This document shows positions 13,454 to 17,058 of a DNA stretch of 17,058 nt, piece by piece. A program made the position numbers and the translations under genes. The notes beneath the pieces were generated by a model. The model was not told the origin of the DNA, did no database searches, and worked only from the letters and a program-made list of their open reading frames with translations. Origin of the DNA: JAIPIY01 sp964489785 (GTDB lineage: Bacteria; Patescibacteriota; Minisyncoccia; Phycocordibacterales; UBA1006); NCBI GenBank assembly GCA_964489785.1, contig CAZAZY010000015.1, forward strand, positions 1-17,058. The letters are read 5' to 3'. How positions within the stretch are numbered: the first letter of the stretch is position 1; the number at the start of each line of letters is the position of its first letter.

Positions 13454-15604
13454 ATGTCATTACCTGAAAAATTTTTAAAACCCTTTGATGCTCAGTCTAT
13501 CGAAGACGGACTATATGAAAAATGGCTTGCCAGTGGTCTTTTTAATCCTGACGTGTGTGTGGAAAAGGGTTATACAAAACCCGATGCAGAATCTTTTTCT
13601 ATTGTTCTTCCCCCACCAAATGTGACTGGAACACTACACACCGGTCATGCATTTATGTTGGCTATCGAAGATATTATGGTTCGTTACAATAGAATGCAAG
13701 GTAAAAAAACACTTTGGATTCCTGGAACCGACCATGCAGCCATCTCTACAGAATCAGTTATTGTAAAACAATTAGCAAAAGAAGGAACTACGAAGTTTGA
13801 AATTGGACGAGAAGAATTTTTGAAACGAGTAAACGCATTTGCACAAGAATCTCATGATACTATCGTAGGGCAAACAAAAAAAATGGGTGCATCATTGGAT
13901 TGGTCCAGAGAAGCATTTACCTTAGATGAACAGCGTCATTATGCTGTGGTGACTGCATTTAAAACAATGTATGACGATGGATTGATTTATCGTGGTAATC
14001 GTATTGTAAATTGGGATCCAAAAGGACAAACAACTGTCTCAGATGATGAAGTTGATCATGAAGAAAGGATCGGAAAATTATATACCTTTAGATATTCGCA
14101 TGATTGCCCTATTGAAATTGCTACGACCAGACCAGAAACAAAACTAGGTGATACAGCAATAGCCGTACACCCCAATGGAAAATGGAAAGAATTCATAGGT
14201 CAAGAGTTTTCATTTGAATTTGCTGGTGAACCCGTGACGGTGATTGTTGTCGGGGATGATCATGTTGATCCAGAATTTGGAACAGGTGCATTAGGTGTTA
14301 CCCCTGCTCATTCACAAATAGATTTTGAAATAGCTGGAAGACATAATCTACCAGTAAAACAAGTAATCAACGAATATGGAAAAATGATGGTAGGAATGGA
14401 AAGTATTAAAAATACAAAAACAGAAATTGCCCGTGAACAAGTTGTTTCTTGGCTATCTGACCAAGGATTATTGATAAAAACAGAAGATATTAAACAAAAT
14501 ATCTCACTATCCCAAAGAACAAAAGCTATTATCGAACCTCTTCCAAAAATTCAGTGGTGGATTGATGTAAACAAACCCATTGCAAGACGAGACAATCTTT
14601 CGTTAAAAGAATTGATGTTACGTGCGGTACGCGAGGATGGTGTAAATATTATCCCGGACCGATTTGAAAAGATTTATTTCAATTGGATTGAGAATCTTCG
14701 TGATTGGAATATCAGCAGACAAATTTGGTACGGACACCAAATCCCTGTTTGGTACGATAAAGAAAATCAAGAAAAAATTCATGTTGGTACACAGCCAGAT
14801 GATGATAACTGGATACAAGATCAAGACACTTTGGACACCTGGTTTTCATCTGGATTATGGACATTCTCGACATTAGGTTGGCCTGACAATACAAACGATT
14901 TGCAAACATATCATCCAACATCTGTATTAGAAACAGGTCACGACATTATTTTCTTTTGGGTGGCACGTATGATCTTAATGAGCACCTATTTATTAGGTGA
15001 AATTCCATTTAAAACAGTCTACATGCACGGAATGGTTTTGGATAAAAATGGGAAAAAAATGAGTAAATCAAATCCAGAAACTGCTATTGACCCCCTGTTG
15101 ACGATCAAAAAATACGGAGCTGATGCATTGCGTATGGCCATGATTGTTGGTGTTGGTGCAGGCCAGGATGTAACACTGTCAGAAGATAAAATCAAAGCCT
15201 ATAGTAAATTTGCAAACAAAATTTGGAATGCGACAAGATTTGTATTGGAACAAACTAATGCAGATGATCTACAAACAAAACCTGTTTTAAATCCTGAACA
15301 TACAGAATATATTAATCAATGGAATACATTGTCTACAGAAATCACAAAGGAAATGGATGAATTCAGATATTATCTGGTGTCTGAAAAATTGTATCATTTC
15401 TTTTGGCACACATTTGCGGATATTGTTATCGAAAAATGTAAATCAGATATGAACGATTCTGCACGGTACACATTGCGACATCTGCTATACAGACAACTGA
15501 TTGCACTGCATCCATTCATGCCATTTATTACCGAAGAAATTTGGAGTTCTCTTTATCCAGACGGTGATCTTTTAATGATAACACCATGGAAATCGGAAGA
15601 GTAA
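13454..15604 (+). CDS. valS: Valine--tRNA ligase, short form without C-terminal arm, 716 aa
   Basis: Class I synthetase that charges tRNA-Val, whose gene lies two steps upstream. The HIGH-type signature is HTGH (62-65) inside PPPNVTGTLHTGH, and the KMSKS loop is KMSKS at 535-539. The CP1 editing domain carries TTRPET at ~224-229 with GDTAIAVHP. FWVARM and the anticodon-binding domain (~570-716) follow. The chain ends right after the helical anticodon domain (HPFMPFITEEIWSSL), so the C-terminal coiled-coil arm of longer enzymes (E. coli 951 residues) is absent. An ATG at 13448 overlaps the -10 box, so I use ATG 13454; the mRNA is probably leaderless. The 3' end overlaps the next gene by 19 bases, suggesting coupled translation. 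Confidence 0.95.
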   Translation: MSLPEKFLKPFDAQSIEDGLYEKWLASGLFNPDVCVEKGYTKPDAESFSIVLPPPNVTGTLHTGHAFMLAIEDIMVRYNRMQGKKTLWIPGTDHAAISTESVIVKQLAKEGTTKFEIGREEFLKRVNAFAQESHDTIVGQTKKMGASLDWSREAFTLDEQRHYAVVTAFKTMYDDGLIYRGNRIVNWDPKGQTTVSDDEVDHEERIGKLYTFRYSHDCPIEIATTRPETKLGDTAIAVHPNGKWKEFIGQEFSFEFAGEPVTVIVVGDDHVDPEFGTGALGVTPAHSQIDFEIAGRHNLPVKQVINEYGKMMVGMESIKNTKTEIAREQVVSWLSDQGLLIKTEDIKQNISLSQRTKAIIEPLPKIQWWIDVNKPIARRDNLSLKELMLRAVREDGVNIIPDRFEKIYFNWIENLRDWNISRQIWYGHQIPVWYDKENQEKIHVGTQPDDDNWIQDQDTLDTWFSSGLWTFSTLGWPDNTNDLQTYHPTSVLETGHDIIFFWVARMILMSTYLLGEIPFKTVYMHGMVLDKNGKKMSKSNPETAIDPLLTIKKYGADALRMAMIVGVGAGQDVTLSEDKIKAYSKFANKIWNATRFVLEQTNADDLQTKPVLNPEHTEYINQWNTLSTEITKEMDEFRYYLVSEKLYHFFWHTFADIVIEKCKSDMNDSARYTLRHLLYRQLIALHPFMPFITEEIWSSLYPDGDLLMITPWKSEE

Positions 15605-16305
15605 CATTAGAACACATTGGATATGCCATTTTGGGTGGTGTAGGCCCAGTTTTATTATGGTTATGGTTTTGGCTACAAGAAGACCGTAAGCGTCCCGAAC
15701 CTCGTAGTATTATTTTTCTAGTCTTTTTGGCTGGGGCAACTAGTGTAGCTTTTATTGTTCCATTAGAGAATGCAATTGGTGCATTTATTCATGAACCTTG
15801 GTGGTTATATACTGCATTATCTAGTGTTGAAGAAATTGGAAAATTCGTTGTCGTCGCAGTTATTGCATTCCGAGGATCTTTTATCGACGAACCAACAGAC
15901 TATGCAATTTATATGATTGTAGGTGCATTGGGATTTGCTGCTATGGAAAATGTTTTATACCTATTAGACCCCTTGTCAACTAATAATATTACTATTGCAT
16001 TATTAACTGGGAATTTACGCTTCTTAGGGGCAACAGTACTACATACGGCAGCCAGTAGCATTATTGGGCTATCATTGGGTCTAGCATTTTGGAAAGGCCG
16101 TGCAATCAGTTTTGTATATTTGATTATCGGATTAATAGGTGCAATAGGATTGCATACTGTCTTTAATTTTTTTATAATAGGATCACAGAGTAATATTTTT
16201 CCAATATTTGCTGGATTGTGGGTTGTGGTGATCTTTATTCTTTTGATTTTTGAACGCGTCAAAGCATTAGGAGAACACAGAGAAGTGCATGAAGATCTTT
16301 TATAA
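15586..16305 (+). CDS. PrsW-family intramembrane protease, 239 aa
   Basis: A hydrophobic protein with about seven or eight membrane spans. It carries the motifs of PrsW-type glutamic intramembrane proteases (CAAX-protease/ABI superfamily): E82-E83-x-x-K86 (VEEIGK), the segment GALGFAAMENVLYL with E121-N122, H153 in LHTAAS and H190...N194 in LHTVFN. In B. subtilis PrsW cleaves an anti-sigma factor; no sigma/anti-sigma pair is visible here, so the substrate is unknown. The start at 15586 lies within the end of valS (19-base overlap, different frame) and has no Shine-Dalgarno, implying coupling to valS. hsp20 begins 16 bases after the stop, which together with a membrane protease hints at an envelope or protein-stress role (inference). 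Confidence 0.87.
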   Translation: MEIGRVTLEHIGYAILGGVGPVLLWLWFWLQEDRKRPEPRSIIFLVFLAGATSVAFIVPLENAIGAFIHEPWWLYTALSSVEEIGKFVVVAVIAFRGSFIDEPTDYAIYMIVGALGFAAMENVLYLLDPLSTNNITIALLTGNLRFLGATVLHTAASSIIGLSLGLAFWKGRAISFVYLIIGLIGAIGLHTVFNFFIIGSQSNIFPIFAGLWVVVIFILLIFERVKALGEHREVHEDLL

Positions 16306-16307
16306 GG

Positions 16308-16313
16308 TATAAT
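16308..16313 (+). promoter_or_regulatory. -10 box before hsp20
   Basis: A perfect TATAAT lies 8 bases before the hsp20 ATG (16322), which predicts a leaderless or 1-base-leader transcript. No good -35 or CIRCE-type heat-shock operator is visible, so readthrough from valS-prsW is an alternative. Confidence 0.45.
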
Positions 16314-16321
16314 TAAATTAT

Positions 16322-16780
16322 ATGAAAAGAAAACGATCCTTTTTTGAGAGATTAACAGGAAGCGTCAATATGGACGAAGATGAGGTTCTTGAAGATGAAG
16401 AAGAAACTACCTACGAAGCTGAGTCAGAGGATTCTTCAGATTCCGAAGGACAGCTGGGTGTAGATGTGTACGAAACACCTCAGTCTATTGTGATCAAAGC
16501 AATGATTGCGGGAGTTCGACCAGAATCTTTGGATATCTCATTATCTCGCGAAGTCATCACTATTCGTGGGCACCGCGAAGCAGTGGATCATATTCATGAA
16601 AATGATTATTTCTTGCGTGAATTATACTGGGGATCGTTTTCAAGAACCATCATTCTTCCCCAAGAAATAGAAATGGACGAAGCAGAAGCGGTAGAAGAAC
16701 ATGGATTATTGACTTTGACCTTACCAAAAATAGACAAAGAAAAACAACGAACACTGTACGTGAAATCAAATCAAGATTAA
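16322..16780 (+). CDS. Small heat shock protein, Hsp20/alpha-crystallin family, 152 aa
   Basis: An ATP-independent holdase chaperone that binds unfolding proteins. A basic start (MKRKRSFFERL) is followed by a very acidic, probably disordered arm (~17-43), then the alpha-crystallin domain (~45-142): LGVDVYETPQSIVIKAMIAGV, ITIRGHR, FSRTIILP and the signature GLLTLTLPK (~127-135). There is only a short tail after the domain and no clear I-x-I motif, which may limit oligomer assembly. The acidic N-terminal arm is unusual compared with the hydrophobic arm of many family members. It lies 16 bases after the PrsW-like gene and ends at a bidirectional terminator shared with tRNA-Phe. Confidence 0.93.
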   Translation: MKRKRSFFERLTGSVNMDEDEVLEDEEETTYEAESEDSSDSEGQLGVDVYETPQSIVIKAMIAGVRPESLDISLSREVITIRGHREAVDHIHENDYFLRELYWGSFSRTIILPQEIEMDEAEAVEEHGLLTLTLPKIDKEKQRTLYVKSNQD

Positions 16781-16801
16781 AACTTTTCAAACATCGTAAT
16801 T

Positions 16802-16829
16802 AAAAAAGAGCCCATAGGGGCTCTTTTTT
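16802..16829. terminator. Bidirectional terminator between hsp20 and tRNA-Phe
   Basis: AAAAAAGAGCCC pairs with GGGCTCTTTTTT around a 4-base loop. The A/T runs are symmetrical, so it can end hsp20 on + and tRNA-Phe on -. Confidence 0.92.
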
Positions 16830-16849
16830 AATATTAAGACTCTCATTTG

Positions 16850-16922
16850 TGCTCGGGACCAGACTCGAACCGGTGACCTATCCCTCTTCAGGGGAGCGCT
16901 CTACCAACTGAGCTACCCGAGC
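16850..16922 (-). tRNA. tRNA-Phe (GAA)
   Basis: A complete cloverleaf on the - strand: acceptor GCTCGGG/CCCGAGC, D arm GCTCAGTTGGTAGAGC, anticodon stem CTCCC/GGGAT with loop CTGAAGA (anticodon GAA, outermost pair mismatched), T arm ACCGG/CTGGT with TTCGAGT, discriminator A. CCA is not encoded (next bases CAA). It starts 7 bases after the stop of the upstream CDS, so it is probably processed from a shared transcript, although a TAGTAT lies just before it. Confidence 0.95.
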
Positions 16923-16929
16923 ATTTATA

Positions 16930-17058
16930 CTATCTTTTTGGTATCAAATTATTTAATTGATCTCCTGCATTTTGAATATCTTTCATGCTTCCCTGTATTT
17001 GCACGTATGCATCAGAAATCGTTTCAATATAAGGTTGCATGTAATAATAACCGAAAAT
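16930..17058 (-). CDS. C-terminal end of an unidentified protein (partial)
   Basis: On the - strand an open frame enters from the right edge of the window and runs 42 codons to TAG at 16932-16930. The visible part begins IFGYYYMQPYIE and continues polar and helix-like to NLIPKR. Codon use and the tight 7-base spacing to tRNA-Phe fit a real gene end. The frame is open to the edge, so the start lies outside the window. The family cannot be named from this fragment. Confidence 0.6.
   Translation of the reverse strand: MFGYYYMQPYIETISDAYVQIQGSMKDIQNAGDQLNNLIPKR

Noticed and set aside
1..17058. Alternative genetic code (UGA or UAA as sense)
   Set aside because: UGA and UAA both end well-recognised genes at the expected lengths (ybeY, tsaD, ftsZ, valS).
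1..17058. CRISPR arrays, insertion sequences, phage or defence modules
   Set aside because: No regularly spaced repeats, transposase, integrase or nuclease-defence motifs were seen.

Overview
The window looks like a chromosomal stretch of an AT-rich bacterium of the Candidate Phyla Radiation (Patescibacteria), most likely a Parcubacteria-type lineage. The reasons are the reduced housekeeping proteins (threonyl-tRNA synthetase without its TGS domain, valyl-tRNA synthetase without its C-terminal arm), the S21–YbeY–FtsA–FtsZ gene order, a DUF5671-like membrane protein with a pilin-like tail, and an almost complete lack of Shine-Dalgarno sequences. UGA is used as a normal stop (ybeY, tsaD and others), so the code is standard and the Gracilibacteria/Absconditabacteria are excluded. 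The lineage is inference; no database was searched.

Layout, left to right. (1) An orphan gene (121-780) has its own consensus promoter, a hairpin leader and a terminator. (2) A ribosome/division block on + follows: rpsU, ybeY, ftsA, then ftsZ and an AhpF-like thioredoxin reductase, closed by a bidirectional terminator. (3) thrS is convergent on -. (4) A second orphan (6916-7428) is divergent from thrS and ends in a strong terminator. (5) A class II CPD photolyase (-) is divergent from a multi-membrane-span protein with a pilin-like C-terminus and a DoxX-like membrane protein (+). (6) A third orphan, membrane-anchored (10622-11182, -), is followed by tRNA-Glu(UUC) (-) and a fourth orphan (11505-11990, -) that is split by an in-frame UAA. 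(7) tRNA-Val(GAC), tsaD, valS, a PrsW-like intramembrane protease and hsp20 follow on +. (8) The window ends with tRNA-Phe(GAA) (-) and the C-terminal end of an unidentified - strand gene.

Two styles of gene expression stand out. Several core genes (rpsU, thrS, photolyase, tsaD, valS, hsp20) have a -10 box only 6 to 11 bases before the ATG, which predicts leaderless or nearly leaderless mRNAs, and many promoters are of the extended -10 type (TGnTATACT). The orphan genes instead lie singly between operons, mostly behind TTGACA-type promoters with short G-poor, A/C-rich leaders and no Shine-Dalgarno, and are bounded by terminators. The most unusual item is the fourth orphan: its coding frame continues for 78 more codons after a UAA that lies in the loop of a perfect 7-bp hairpin. 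No CRISPR array, insertion sequence, phage module or known defence system was seen.
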